From Morinoia aosen (lineage: Eukaryota; Arthropoda; Malacostraca; Amphipoda; Talitridae), in contig CM059563.1 of NCBI GenBank assembly GCA_030386875.1, positions 33,208,139 to 33,272,138 on the forward strand: a stretch of 64,000 nucleotides of DNA, read 5' to 3'. How positions within the stretch are numbered: the stretch's first letter is position 1; every line of letters starts with the position of its first letter. The notes below the pieces were generated by a model, which was not told the origin of the DNA, did no database searches, and saw only the letters and a program-made list of their open reading frames with translations. Shown piece after piece: positions 9,619-22,111 of the stretch. The translations under genes and the position numbers were made by a program.

Positions 9619-12600
9619 TATCAACAGGAACCAATCTTTGTATGGAATGAGGGCAAATTCTGATGGTTTCACTGCTGCTTCTTTTGCTGCTCTGTCAGCT
9701 ACTCATTCCTGCTGATCCCCACGTGGGCGGGCACTCAGCAGATGGTGATGTGCTTCCAAGATGATTCGATGCATAACCAATGAAATTCTATAAAGAAGTT
9801 GGTTGTTATCAGTATTATAGTCGATAGCCTATATACAGCTCAAAGAACCGCCAAAGACTCATAGTTTTCAAATTGTGTTTCGTTTATTATACTGACTGCC
9901 AGTTTTATTGCATGAAGTTCTGCTGTTATGCCCTGGCGACCATCGGTAGCGAGATCCTTTTTATGATGTTACCCATCACCGCCGCTGCACCTAACCTCGT
10001 CTGAGACTTCGAGCTGTCCGTGAAGATGAACTTGTAGTTACCGGATTTACTCACAGTATCCTCATTCACGTGTCTCACGAGTGCCGGAGTTATCTCATCC
10101 TTTCTCAACTTCACTGTATTTTCCACGATGGTAGGCCGCTTCTGAACCCATGAATACGTTCCAAGAGTGAAGTATGGCTGGACTGGGTGTGTTGGAATAT
10201 TGTACTGGTTTATGACTCGGCGGAGTTTTATGACAACAGATTTCGATGAGCGCTCACGCCGGCTAAAGAACAATTCCAAGTTTGAGTTGTGAACACACCG
10301 GTAGGCAGTGTTGAGGAAGTGGCATTTGAGTTTGAAGTAGTACCGAAGAAACTGTTCTTTTCTTCTGAATTTTAGCTTAGGTTCATTGGTGAGGATGTTC
10401 AAATTTTGTACAGGCGAAGTTATGAAGGCCCCAGTGCTGATGCGTATGGCCTCATTCGCGATGACATCCAGCCCTATGAATGCTGTTGCGCTGGCTGATC
10501 CGTAAACTACGCAACCATAATCAATCTTTGGGCGGATTAAAGATTTGTATAGTTTCATGAGGATTTCATGATCTGCTCCCCATGTATAGGAGGATACAGA
10601 TTTCATTAAATTTAGATCATTTTTACATTTAGCTTTTGTTTTTTCGATATGTAGGGTTCAATTAAGTTTTCTGTTCCATTCCTGTCCCACAAATTTTGAG
10701 TTTTCAACGTTCTGTACAATGTGGTTTTCCAGTTTCAGCGTTGGTAGAATTACTGGTTCGTTTCCTTTATAGAATTGCATGGCTGTTGTTTTGGAGGTTG
10801 AGAATCTGAAGCCGCTATGTTTGGCCCATCGAGTAACTCCATTGATTGTTGCTTGCAGTGTTTCTTGAACCCTATATGCAGTGTGATCAGCAAAGGCGAT
10901 GAGTAGGTCGTACACAAATAATGAAGCAAACACCTCCTCAGGAATTTCTTTTTGCCAACGAATTGATTTTCAAAGGAAAGAGCGTGACACTCACCGTACT
11001 GCCCTATGGTGTACCGTTAGCCATTTCTTTAGGAAAAGACAGTCGGTGCTCCACTCTTACTTGGAATGAGCGATTTCTTAGAAATTCCTTAATGAAGTTC
11101 GGCAACCTTCCTTTCAAGCCAGCAGCCGCCAAATCCACCATAATACCATGACGCCACGTCATGTGCTAAGCTTTTTGTACTCGTAGGTCAAAGAAGACTG
11201 CCATTACATATTTCTCTGCGGCAAGCGATTGTCGGATGTAGGTGTCAAATTTAATAAGAAGGTCGATTTGTAGCACGGTGCTTTCTGAAGCCACACTGTG
11301 TGTCTGCAAATAGTTTGTTGATTTCAAGATATTCTATTAATCTTCGGTTTATCATTTTCTCATACGTCTTGCATATACAACTCGACAGCGAGATGGGCCT
11401 GCAATTCTTGGGATCTGTGTGGTCTTTGCCAGGCTTAGAAATAGGCACCATGGCTGGTAAATGTATTCATCTATCCATATTTTATTGTAAATATTCAGCA
11501 GGTATTGATGTGCGTTGTGTGGCAGATTTTAAATCATAAAGAAGTTACCAATAGCATCCGATCCTGGGGCTGCATTTCTGTTACTCTTAATTGCTGACAA
11601 AAGTTTTCCGAAAGTGATGGGGCTTTTGTAAGGTTCGTCATTGTTGCTTGTCGGGTCCACTGATATCTGTTCACTCTGTTGCTTGTACTGACGGAACTCG
11701 TTAAAATAGTTCTCATCGCTGGAAGTGAGGGCGAAGGTTTGTACTAATTTCTCCGCGATGGTTGATACTGTAGAAAAAGTTCGTTTTCTTCTTTCAATAT
11801 TTTTATTTGTCTCTTGGCTTTGCCACGGATTCTGTTCACCTTCTCCCAAATATGACTGCTCGGTGTGGTTGCGTTGAGCGGTGACACATACTCGCGCCAG
11901 CTATTCTGCTTCCCTCTCGCCCTTTCCATTTCAGTTTGTCTTCTAGCGCATTCGTCCGCTTGTAGTCCCTGTAACACTTCTCGCGCTCTCGCCACACTCT
12001 CCTGCACTCAGTGGTCCACCTAGGCTTTGCATAGTGTCGACGCGTCTTGTATTGGTGAATCCATTCATCTGCCGTGGACCTGAATCTCATGTAAAGTTCT
12101 TCGACTGCTGCTTCAAGATTTTTTGGCAGTTCCTGCAGATGTACTTCTCTCCATGCAGAGTCATTCCGGTATTCCTTCCAATTACCCTTCCTGAAGTTCC
12201 ACTCCCACCGTTTCATTTCTCCCATCACACTGCTGTGTGACGGGAGAAAATCACTTATGCGCAGATATGTGATCGATTGCCAGTTTGTCTATCAACGTGT
12301 TAGTTCTTACTGCAAACGTTGGTATAATATGCTTGTTGTTGAAAAGGCGCTTATCCGTGGGTGGGATGACCATCTTATAGGCAGTGTTGACAAAATTTAT
12401 TTATTGACAAAATAATCTGATAGTGATCACTGCTGAATACTAAAAACAGTGCTGTAAAATTTCCGTCGGGTGTTATGTCCGGGGAGGTTAGCGCAAGATC
12501 GATCACTGAGCCAGATATGTGTGTAGCTGAATTGTCATTCATGAGGTTGAGATCAGTCTTGGTGAGGCATTCTGCATCAAACGGCCTCGGCGGTCTGTTG

Positions 12601-13021
12601 TCTTGTTTCCCCAATCGGTGTGATGGGCATTGAAGTCCCCCATCACCACAATCGGCGTATGTAGTGTGTTCAGGGTGTCTGAGAGTTCTTGTAGATTAAC
12701 ATTTGCTCCTGATTGTATATAGATGCAATTATTATAATTTTATAGTGCGTTAGATGAATTCTTGCTCCAATGCTCGGTAGCGACGACTGAACTTCATTTC
12801 TTCGGTAGGTACTGAAAAATGAATATATAATACGACTCCGTGATATCTATGATTGTAATGGCCTTGTTTACTGAATCATTACCACGAAATGTCTCTTAAA
12901 CATCTATACTAGCTGGTTTGTACGAGTCAATAATGTTTATCAAGTCTTCCTTTGATGAGGCCATACCTTGGAGATTCCATAGCAGGAATACGTCATCACC
13001 ACTCTCCCTACTTACCGCCAT
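9619..13021 (-). pseudogene. LINE D ORF2: endonuclease, reverse transcriptase, RNase H (fragmented)
   Basis: ATG at 13021-13019 starts MAVSRE, then FLLWNLQGMASSKEDLI (endonuclease Asn motif). A stop replaces Q in the QETF motif. Later blocks: endonuclease C-terminal part with FSSDHYQIIL (about 12400-12440), linker TTECRRVWREREK (near 12000), RT pieces KNCRPISLSSCICK (near 11400) and FVYDLLIAFAD (near 10905, catalytic FVDD changed to FVYD), thumb RPKIDYGCVVYGSA (near 10520) and RNase H FTDSSKSQTRLGAAAV (near 9990). Pieces lie in several frames. The order and spacing match LINE E throughout. Confidence 0.85.
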
Positions 13022-15165
13022 TTCCCTCTACTTGCTCCTGGTCTCGCTGTCTCTGGCTTGCCTTTTTTTTGGGGGATACTTGTCTGCGGTCTTCTCGAGA
13101 GGTTCCACGCGATTTTTGTTGAGTCCTGCTCTTCGACGTAAGATTCAAGTTTCTAAGTTCTTCTTCATACATGTCTCTGTCTACTTCACCTCTTCTGTCT
13201 GCTCTTTGCTTCTGTCGATGGTACTCGTATTCCTTCTCTTTGCTCTTCTTTCCTCTTTTGGAGGCCGTTGTATCTAGATGCAGGTCAACTGTTGTTCTGT
13301 AAATTCTTCCAGTGTTTGGGCTCTCACATACCACTTCAGTCCCACCGCCCCTTTTTTCATCAGCTCTCTACCGCCCACTGCCCTTCACTGCTATGCTACC
13401 AGTTGGGGTTTCCGCTCTCTGTTTGATATTTTGTTAGCCTTGTGCACCATCATCTATAGAACGCTGGCGTTCTTTCGAATTCAATTTTTCAGAGTCATTT
13501 GTGGTGATTCCTTTTGTGACAGCGTTGGAGTAGTTCATAATGAAGTTTGGATGACGTCTGTTGAAAAGTTTAGCCTGTCCTCTGGACACTCTTTCCCGGC
13601 TCTGTATCATCAGGATTTCCTCCTCCACCTTCCTTATTTGACACACTTTAGCTCCAGCTGCATGTCCTTCGCCACAGTGATAGCACTTGGTTTCGTCGGA
13701 CTCACACTTGTCAATTCCATGTTCTGCCTTACTACACTTCAAACATGTTTCTTTCCCTTGACAATATTTTATTCCATGCACATACTCTAAACATTTCTTG
13801 CACATCAGTGGCTTTGGTTTAATTTCACACACTTTAGTTTTAGCTTGTTCACCTGGTATGTCGATGTATTCTGGGATTGGTGATGGTCTGAAGGACAGAA
13901 GTAGGGGCTTAGCATGCACATAGGTGGGTTTTATCCAGGTTGCTTGAAACGTATCCTGAATTCCACATTTTTCAAGTAGACCATTCTTAAAATTGAATTG
14001 CTCAAAATTATTCACGTCGTATTCATAGACATTTATCAAGCCTTTGTTGATTTGATGTTGATGTTTTCTTCGACTGAGACGGGGAACTGATTTATCTGTT
14101 TCAATTGTTTCATTCTTTGGCTTTGTGCTGCGTCGCTCACTTCATCAGTAAATACCGTATTGCTCGTTAATCCGAGGGTTTTGGATTTGCTTCCAAGGTG
14201 ATTTACTGTACTTTTTCTAAAAGCCAAGGGGACATATTTCGACGGTGTGCTTCACTCATTTTACAATCAAAGTGGATAATATATTTGGTTGATGGCATCG
14301 CACGTTCGGTCTCTGTCACTCCGTCATTCAGTTGTTTTGCTCTTCGCGTTGTTACGTTTTCTCTCTGTATAATTTTCAACACATTCCCCTCTTCTATTTC
14401 TCTCTTACACGCAGCACTCCCCGCTGCATGTGAGCCTCCGCAGTGGTGGCATTTCTCCTCGTCCGATGTGCAGCCTTGAGAAGAGTGACCAACTCCACAG
14501 CACCTCCTGCATATCGCTGCCCTGCTGCTGCATCTTTTCGCAGTGTGCCCACACGTTTGGCAGTGGTTACACACCATAGGTTTATTGTTGAAGGGGTACA
14601 CTCTAGTATCATGTCGTTCTCCAGGGATGTAGATATTGTAGGGCACATATTGTTGTCGAAAATTTATTAAGAAGGCTTGCGTTTCGGGATTCCGTGGTTT
14701 GATGAATGTTGCTCTTGTTACGTTTTCCAAGTTGAATTCTTCTTGGAACTCAACCTTGAACTCCTCTACGTCTGTAATGTTGAAACCATTAACATAAATT
14801 AGTCCAACCGAATGATTGAATCGGTCGTACTGCGTGGTCTGGCATGGTACATCTTCCACTCTCGAGAGATCTACGATCTTCCCGGCCTGTCGCTCGCTGC
14901 GCACCTCCACCACAATTTTCTCGCGGTTCATGCTGAAGAGTCGTTTCACTTTCTCACCCGTGGCTTTAATGATTTCCTCCATTATACTGAAGGGATTGAC
15001 TTTTTTTTCTTCTGGGGCAAAAGTTATTGAGAAGTGCGTGGGAAAGTACCTGTCTTCTGTAAGGTCGAAGAGAATATACCGGTGTTTCTTTTTCAGATGG
15101 GCTCCTCCGACGGTCGGGATCTTCGGAGACGGAGGCACCTCCTTTGCAATTTCCATCGTGTCCAT
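13008..15165 (-). pseudogene. LINE D ORF1: Gag-like protein with two triple zinc-knuckle clusters
   Basis: The ORF1 product binds element RNA and helps form the RNP. From ATG at 15165: a basic N-terminal region, then an RNA-binding-like segment (VGLIYVNGFNITDVEEFK), then CNHC...C, CRRC...C and CHHC...C knuckles with spacing CX2CX4HX4C twice and CX2CX3HX6C. A second segment (about 14060-13860) and a second cluster (CKKC, CLKC, CYHC, about 13800-13650) repeat that order and spacing. Frames break near 14210 and 14036 and again near 13430. The tail (13334-13008) is strongly charged and ends at TAG 13010-13008. The stop overlaps the ORF2 start by 14 bases. Confidence 0.8.
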
Positions 15166-15602
15166 ATTTTTTGTTTTGAATTATGCCTTAGTGCCAAGCC
15201 GAGGGCAGGCAAGGGAGAGGTCCTTGCTGGGCAAGGGCCCGCACACGAAATTTAGGGAAAACTCCCTATATTCTTTTTACAAATTCTTAACACAAGTACA
15301 AAAAAAAGATGAAAGACCCTGATGTTAGAGGGCACCGTCCGCGTTGGTTCTAGCCAGAAGAACTAGATAAATAGAAAAATTTATAATTAATACTATTAGT
15401 TACTATGTCAATTGTACACTATCGCTGCTGGCTATAATAACGGCATCACCTCGGGAAGGTGCGGGTCGGCTAGGTACAGACAAATTAATGAGGGTACCAT
15501 ACAATCAAATCCTTGTCTGCTTTTGATATTCCCTTTATCATAGTTATAATAAGTTAAATTAGATACCAGTAAACGTGGTAAAGGGAACACTTAAAATTTC
15601 CC
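15166..15602 (-). promoter_or_regulatory. LINE D 5' UTR with conserved structured blocks
   Basis: This matches the LINE E 5' UTR (40441-40856). An 85-nt block (15428-15512) differs from E (40679-40763) at only three positions, although the flanks differ far more. It includes a CACCTCGGGAAGGTG hairpin (15447-15461). Near the 5' end TAAAGGGAAC (15580-15589) pairs with ATTCCCTTTA (15528-15537). I-group LINEs use internal promoters, so promoter or RNA-structural function is a fair inference. Confidence 0.55.
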
Positions 15603-16080
15603 CAAAGTTATGTTCTTAATTTATACAATAATGGCTTCACACTATTATTAACAGCAGCAACTTTAAGACTCGCTAGCTCCTCAATAGCTCACACTGTATC
15701 GCGTTCCAATATTTAAAATTCAAGTGTCAACCGTCGATCTCACTAGGACCAACATTGAAGTTCTTAAGAGGGCAACTTCTAATACCTACACCACAACCAA
15801 CCGGGCAACAGCAGTCATAAAATTTCTCTCACTGACTATTCACAACGAGTGAGGGTCTGATCTGTTCATTCCTCGAGTTTCACTGAAAATAAAGTTCCAT
15901 CTCACACGACGCCAATTCGGCGACTCACCGGCACATCAGATGTTCCAATTTCATGCTCCTTCATATAGTCGCCTGCTGCTGGGGTTTCATCTGGGGACTC
16001 CTCAAAGGCAACTCCCCCGAGAAGCAATTGACTGCGTTGAGGTGTTGGAGTTTGGAGCCTAACCACGATTTTATTCGGAC
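15603..16080. other. Spacer between LINEs D and H, nothing recognised
   Basis: About 480 bases of mixed composition with no coding potential that I can support. It may hold the distal 3' UTR of H. A short palindromic GCCAATTCGGCG lies near 15911. Confidence 0.3.
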
Positions 16081-18440
16081 TTGACTCTGGAAGGGATTTA
16101 TCAGATGCCTAATTTTATGAGTGGAAGCTAGGACCCCACGGTGGGGGTTCCAGCTACCCACCCTCACTTTGGCCGAGTGCCTGACTCATGCTGGAACCCC
16201 CTCTCAACAGATAGTCAAGGATAACAGCTCGGTGCGCTCGGCCATCTCACTCATTAGACTTCAGAATGAGTGCATATCCTAATTGGATGAAATGCTCTGC
16301 TCAGAGCCAAGGCGCGCCGATTCTTGACTCCAAATTCTAAGAGTAGCGCCCGTTGAGTCAGGACAGTTTTTTCTAGCTCTTATTCATCTTTACAAATTTC
16401 CAAATACATTTACCTCCTTTACAAACTTCAGCACTTTATGGATGGGTCCTCGGTCACATAGCAAATTGTTTGCATTAGCATTCCCTCCGGCTCCAGGTCT
16501 TAGTATTCGGTCTCTTGTCTGCTGCAGCGAGGTGCTTTCTTCCAAGATATGTTTCACGGTGAGGATTTCTACACCACCCGCTTATGGGTCTCTGTCCAAG
16601 AGCCTCGGGGTCCAAAAGATAACTGAGTTAAAACTGTGTGCTTTAGCCGTAACCTGTTGATGACGACCTCATCTTGTCGGTTCAACTTGTAGCTGCATTT
16701 CTTCCATCTTTCAGTGCTGACTTTTGTTGTTCTCAAGTCTCCCTGTTCTTGCTGCCATTCCAGGTTCCATATCTCATTTGTCTTTTTCCTGATAGCCGGG
16801 AACTAGTCGCTGTACGGAATCAGCACAAATTCAGCGGGTCTCGCTGTTGCTGCCTTCGCCGCTTGGTTCGCGCGTTAATTTTCGGCTATGCCAACGTGTG
16901 CTGGAACCCAACTGATCGTTGTATTCTTCCCTTCGGAAATACTTTACTGCTTCTCTAGCATTATCTTATTCAAAAGTTGATGATTTCCAGTGCAGCTATC
17001 GATTTTTTGTATAGCACTCATGGAGTCGCTGCATAACACAAAATCCTGGAATTGCCTTTCCTCGATGATGTTTAAGGCGAGCTTGATGACATGCAATTCG
17101 GCGGTCATAAAACTTGCCACGACTGGGAGAGAGACACTTCTGATGAAATTGCCCATCACGGCCGCTGCTCCAACTCGTGTCGGTAACTTCGATCCGTGTA
17201 GATGATTTTGTGCTTTTGATATCTATTCATATTATCTGTGTGAATCTGTCTTACTGTGGATGGGTTTATTTCTTCTTTTTTCGTACCTGCCACCTGCTCA
17301 ACATCCGATCTTCTCAGAATCCATGAAAATGCGGTAGGCGTGAAGGACTGTTGTACTGGCCGAGTCGGAATGTTAAACTGAATAAGAGCCCGGCGAATTC
17401 TTCGTATTACTGGTTCCATTGTGCACTTTCGGCTTCTAAAAAACAATTCAAGGTTAGTATTGTTGCTGCAACAATATGCAGGGTTAAGGAAGTGACATTT
17501 GAGCTTAAAGAAATACCGATGTAGCAGGTCCCTTCTTCTGATCTCCAATTTTGGTTCATCGCAGACATGGACATCGCAGTTGACATGGAGGTTCACTATT
17601 GGTGTCTTAAATGCGCCCGTGCTGATGCGCATTGCCTCGTTTGATACTACGTTCAGTTCCATCATCGCCGCTGTACTCGCAGAACCATAGCCAATGCTTT
17701 TATAATCGATTTTCGAGCGGATGAGGGACCCGTATAACCTCATTAAAATTTCCTGATCTGTATCCCAAGTGTACGCTGACACAGATTTGATCAGGTTCAA
17801 GTAATTTATACATTTTGCCTTTGTCTTATGAATGTGGGTTATCCAGTTGAGTTTACGATCACAGTGGAGACCAAGAAATTTAACACTTTCGACGATTGGT
17901 ATGGTCTTTCCTTCCAATCTCAGTGTTGGAATCATGGCAGGCTCGCTCCCTTTATGAAATTGTATTGCTGTTGTCTTTGTTGAGTTGAATTGAATCCATT
18001 GAACATTGCCCATTGAATGACTCTATCGATTGTTGATTGTAACGTTGTTTGAAATTTGGCCCTGTCGTAGTCTGCATATGCGATGGGGAGGTCATCCACG
18101 AACATAGAGCTGAACACTTTTGCCGGAATTTCCTCCTCCAGTGAGTTTATCTTTATGGTGAAGAGCGTGACACACAAGGTGCTGCCTTGTGGCGTCCCTG
18201 TGGCAAGATCTTTCACCGATGACATTTCTACATTTAGTTTTACGCGGAATGTTCTATTTTTGAGGAATTCCCCAATGAATTTTAGTCGGCGTCCTCTCAA
18301 ACCTGCTGCTGCAAGATCTTTGAAATGTCGTAACGCCACGCCATTTCATACGCTTTCTCCGAGTCAAAAAATACTGCTATGACAAATTTATCACTGGCCA
18401 GAGTTTGCCGGATGAACGTTTCAAAAAATGACACAAGATG
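16081..18440 (-). pseudogene. LINE H: 5'-truncated I-group LINE (RT, RNase H, 3' tail)
   Basis: Starting at 18440 the minus strand enters RT at the VAVFFDSEKAYEMAWRYDI motif, then GTPQGSTLCVTLF (about 18200) and FVDDLPIAYAD (about 18100). The thumb contains KFLGLHCDRKLNW and SKIDYKSIGYGSA. RNase H begins at 17210 (IIYTDRS, where G after D is expected to continue), with AELHVIKLAL and CSDSMSAI at 17100-17030. The C-terminus to about 16440 is frameshifted. The 3' UTR holds the shared two-hairpin tail. It lacks everything upstream of the RT palm. At its 5' edge lies an AT-rich palindromic stretch. Confidence 0.8.
16130..16243 (-). other. LINE H copy of the two-hairpin 3' module
   Basis: On the minus strand GGCCGAGCGC (16243-16234) faces GCACTCGGCC (16180-16171). 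Compared with X1 (GGCCGGGCGC with GCGTCCGGCC), one G-C pair has become A-T while still pairing. The second element, AGCTGGAACCCCC followed by GGGGTCC and AGCT, lies at 16160-16125. Confidence 0.5.
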
Positions 18441-20193
18441 ATCTATTGGATATAATAGATCATCTTGTATATAATAGATCATCAATTATAATTCAGAATT
18501 GAATTGTACTAAACTGAATTATAATTCAATTGTGTGAAAAAAGCTATTTAAAAATGTCAAAAACACAAATATATGTATTTTAGAGGGGTAATTTTAACGA
18601 CTAATCGGTTTATTGCTAATGCAGCCCTGAAGTCGGACCTCTTGTGTGCGATATGTTAAGCTCGGCCGCTGCATGACTCAGAAGTGATTCGCGCTAGTTT
18701 CAATCATGGAGCTCCCTCCACGGTTTCAATTTAGTGATTGTTTGGCGTGGAGTAGATGCTGTCCCCTTCATGGTTAGGACATTCATTGCTTATCTATAAA
18801 TAGCAAGAATGCAGTTTACGTGATGTTAAATTCATTTAAGTAACTGAAGCAAACGTGTTACCATTTTTTTTGTTTTATTAGGGTTTCAACAACTATATTT
18901 TCGAAAAGAAAACATTCCCTGCGCTTCAAATTTAACCGAACTACGCGTAGATAAACGGCTTTCATACTCCCATCACATATAGAGTACACATAATTTGTGG
19001 TACAACTCATTTTAATTCAGTTGTTCATGAATTAATGGTCCATAGAAATCTATATTCAGCATTCGTCATATTCGAGTTACTGTGCAGCGAAGCCCATGAA
19101 TAATAGGCGTGACAAACCTTTTTCCGAACGCGTTGACGACAATGGCGACTTAACACGATTGGTACAATTGAAAGAGAGGGAAGCATTGAAGAATATATTT
19201 TTCCAATTATTGATGTTGTAAGTGAAGTTATAAATATCGTTTATCAAAACATGGAAAATATTTGTGAAATTATTTTTTTTCAACATAACAAAAGTTTTAC
19301 AATGGTTACAAAAAGATATGTAGTATTTGCTTGGAAGGCTTCTCATATAAAGTGTATTTCATTGAAAGTTTTGCAATTTTACAATGTGTGTAAATAACTA
19401 CAAATGTGATAGCTTCTTGAGTGATGCAGTGTGATCTCAACGCACGTGTGTGAGTTCTGACAATTACACTATTTGAGAAAACTTCAATATTATTTTCTTT
19501 AATTTTCTTATTTCATTAATTGATACAAGTTTCTTCAATTCCCACAAATTTTTTGACATAATAGCTCTATGTATTGTACATATGTATTCTTAATTGTTGA
19601 ATGTTGATGATAAGTGATATTAATGTTTTTTAACTATTATTCTCTATATGTATTTTTAATAGTACTTATATTTTTCTTCTTTATTGTCCAGACCAGCTAA
19701 TTCACGGTTTGTTCATTAAAATACTGTGCAAATAATACAAAAATGAAAAAGAATTATTATACCTTTCACAAAAGTGTGCAGGAAAGATGTACATCCAAGC
19801 TAGCAGAAACACTACTCAATGACTCACAACATTGCCAACATTCCTCCCTTTGGAACGTTTTTGCTGTGTGGTTAGGGCTGCCTATGCTAACTTATAATCT
19901 AATTTTTCCTTTCGGCATTTTGGTAGGCATCAATGTTAGTGCCTGTTAGTGAATGACATGTATGGTACCATATTGACATGTATGGTACCATTTTAAATTT
20001 TGAACCATACGTTATTCATTAACGAAGTCAGCCACAATGAATGGGCTATGGCACCCATGATACCCTTTCGTAATACTCATTTGCAAGTGACAAAACTTTA
20101 TTTGCTTACTTTCAATAAATTATATTTGCATGAACATATTGCTCTTTACTGCACTTTTCAATGTGAAAATTAAAGTCTTCAATTTTAACCTAC
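18441..20193. other. AT-rich spacer, no gene seen
   Basis: It opens with overlapping palindromes around TATAATAGATCATC and GAATTATAATTC (18440-18530), a possible scar of the H insertion. The rest is low-GC DNA with short ORFs only. ATGTATGGTACCAT is duplicated near 19960-19995. Confidence 0.4.
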
Positions 20194-20329
20194 CCAAGAG
20201 ATCCCAATGAGAGTCAGAAAACATATACTGATCTACGAGGAGCTCAACTTCTGCTCTTTCTATGAGGTTACCCAGTCTGACTTTTTTGCCAGGGCATGCA
20301 TGATTTTCGCTGCCCAAGCGATTCAAATA
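20194..20329 (-). CDS. Candidate isolated exon of unknown protein
   Basis: On the minus strand a 136-base open stretch follows CGCCGCCCAAG (possible acceptor, weak pyrimidine tract) and ends in CTTGG before GTAGGTT (good donor). It encodes 45 residues including RLGSENHACPGKKVRLGNL and ERAEVELLVDQY. The composition is more balanced than the AT-rich surroundings. I do not recognise the protein. It may be a host exon, a retrocopy fragment, or chance. Confidence 0.25.
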
Positions 20330-21584
20330 CTTGGGCGGCGAAAAACATGTATGCAGGCTGCATACATGTTAATAACATGTTAATATTATTAACATAATAA
20401 TAATATGTTAATATTATTAACATATTATTAACATGTTATTAAATTAATATGTTAATATCCACACATTAACAGCTATAATGGTGATATAAAAATAATGGTG
20501 ACATAAAAGTACTGGACTTATATACATACATGTACCTAGAGTATTATATAAACCTGAATGGTAAGTTGCCCTGTTAAAGGAGACCAATTCAAAACTTTTT
20601 TTGGTTCGAACTTAATCTGAAGCTACATTGACAGTATTTTTAATTTGTTTGTTAAACAAACTGTATTTGTATTTTTTTTGGTTCAAATGTTATAGTTTTA
20701 ATTCAAATTGTAATTGAAATCATGTATTTTTTCAAGTCAGTAATAAATATATTTTTACGCACATTGGATTTAGTATGTCCTTAAGAAATTTTGAAACAAG
20801 CCCGCAAATATTCCTGGAGCAGTCATAATTTTTCAATATATTTCAGATGTATATACAGTCACCTTTAATCCAGTATGTAGCTCAGTTTTTTATTACTTGA
20901 ACTTAATGTAATTAATAACTAAATTGGCTGCTCTTGAACATTAGCATTCGTGCCACAATGAAGGATTTGGGCTGTCCTGAAACCCTCATTAATACCAAGA
21001 TGTATCGTACTGACTATTAGTCGTGAGCAAAACCGGTCCCTCACTCTTTTATAATGGCAAGAACGCAGTTTTATTCAAGAACGAAATACTGGGAACTCGA
21101 TTAGCTACATGTTTTCAATTTAATGTAAACTATGTAACCGCGTTCTTATTTTTGCTTGCAATGAACCGAATTACTGTGGCCACAAAACGAGCGGCTACCA
21201 CTTTTGCCATCATCGCTGGCAGTAATTTTTTCAGCATGTATTAATATAACTATAACTAGTTAACTAATTTGAAATACATCACTTATGCGCATTTTTAATT
21301 AAGCTAAAATGATACATCTTGGGGGACACGATTTCTTTTCAGGTGAAACGAGATCAATCGCATGTACAGGTTGCCCGACCACTGGTACGTGCAACACAAA
21401 ATTTGGACTTCTACTCTACGATGCCAAAGAGGTTTGTAACCAAGGAATCATGGATTTTAGATAAATTTTGAATGCAGTTTAATTCATAGTCTTGTAGGTG
21501 TGTAGGTATGTACATCAGATAACACAGTTATCAGAATTATCTATATTTCTTGTCTTTGAACACTTCTAAATATTGATGTGATAT
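20330..21584. other. AT-rich spacer with a palindromic AT repeat, no gene seen
   Basis: At 20360-20460 the motif AACATGTTAATATTATTAAC is iterated in both orientations, a foldback-prone simple repeat. Nothing else is supported. Confidence 0.4.
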
Positions 21585-22085
21585 TAGAAATTAATTATTG
21601 AGCCTAAGTGTTGTGTAAGGAAACACCTCAATATCAAGTCAATAGTGACACAGTAATTAGCTGATACTGGGTTAAAAATAAATTATTATTTGGACAATGT
21701 ATTTTACAAAATTTCAACTTGATATCAGAAAATGAGTATTGGGCCAATATTTTTTTAAGGAACACCTCAATATCAAGTCCATAGTGACACAATAACTAAC
21801 TGATATTGGGTTAGTGAAAATATTATTATCGGGACAATATGTTTTACCAATATTAACCTGATATCAGGAATTGAGTATTAAGCCAATTTCACTGTAGGGA
21901 ACACCTCATTATCAAGTCAATATTGACACAATAATTAGTTGACATTGGGTTGATGATAATATTGTTATTGGGCCAATATATTTTTCCAATATCAACCGAA
22001 TTTCCCAAAATAAGGTATTGCCCAAATGTTCATTTTGAATGTCCAGTCAACATTGAGACTGTATATTAGTTCAATATTAGGTCAA
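21585..22085. repeat. Tandem repeat, ~139-bp unit, about 3.5 copies
   Basis: The block beginning with AACACCTC-ATATCAAGTC recurs at about 21620, 21760 and 21898, spaced 137-140 bases. Within each unit are GACACA-TAAT, a TTGGGTTA-type block, GGACAATAT and GATATCAGAA. Copies differ at perhaps one base in five, so the array is old. Confidence 0.75.
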
Positions 22086-22111
22086 TAAATTTTGCTACCT
22101 GGGTAGCCTGG

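Larger units (their letters stand above)
9619..15602 (-). mobile_element. LINE D: I-group LINE with both ORFs and a structured 5' UTR (pseudogenised)
   Basis: Read on the minus strand from 15602: a 5' UTR homologous to that of E, ORF1 (15165-13008), ORF2 (13021 downward) through endonuclease, RT and RNase H to 9619, with the last segment displaced to 8846-8560 by X2. The 5' end is set at about 15602 because D and E both begin there with GGGAAATTTTA-type sequence. Many frameshifts and stops make it inactive. Confidence 0.85.

Noticed and set aside
12918-13790. Long plus-strand ORFs within LINE D (for example 12918-13277 and 13278-13790)
   Set aside because: They are antisense to zinc-knuckle and charged-tail coding sequence and show no domain of their own.
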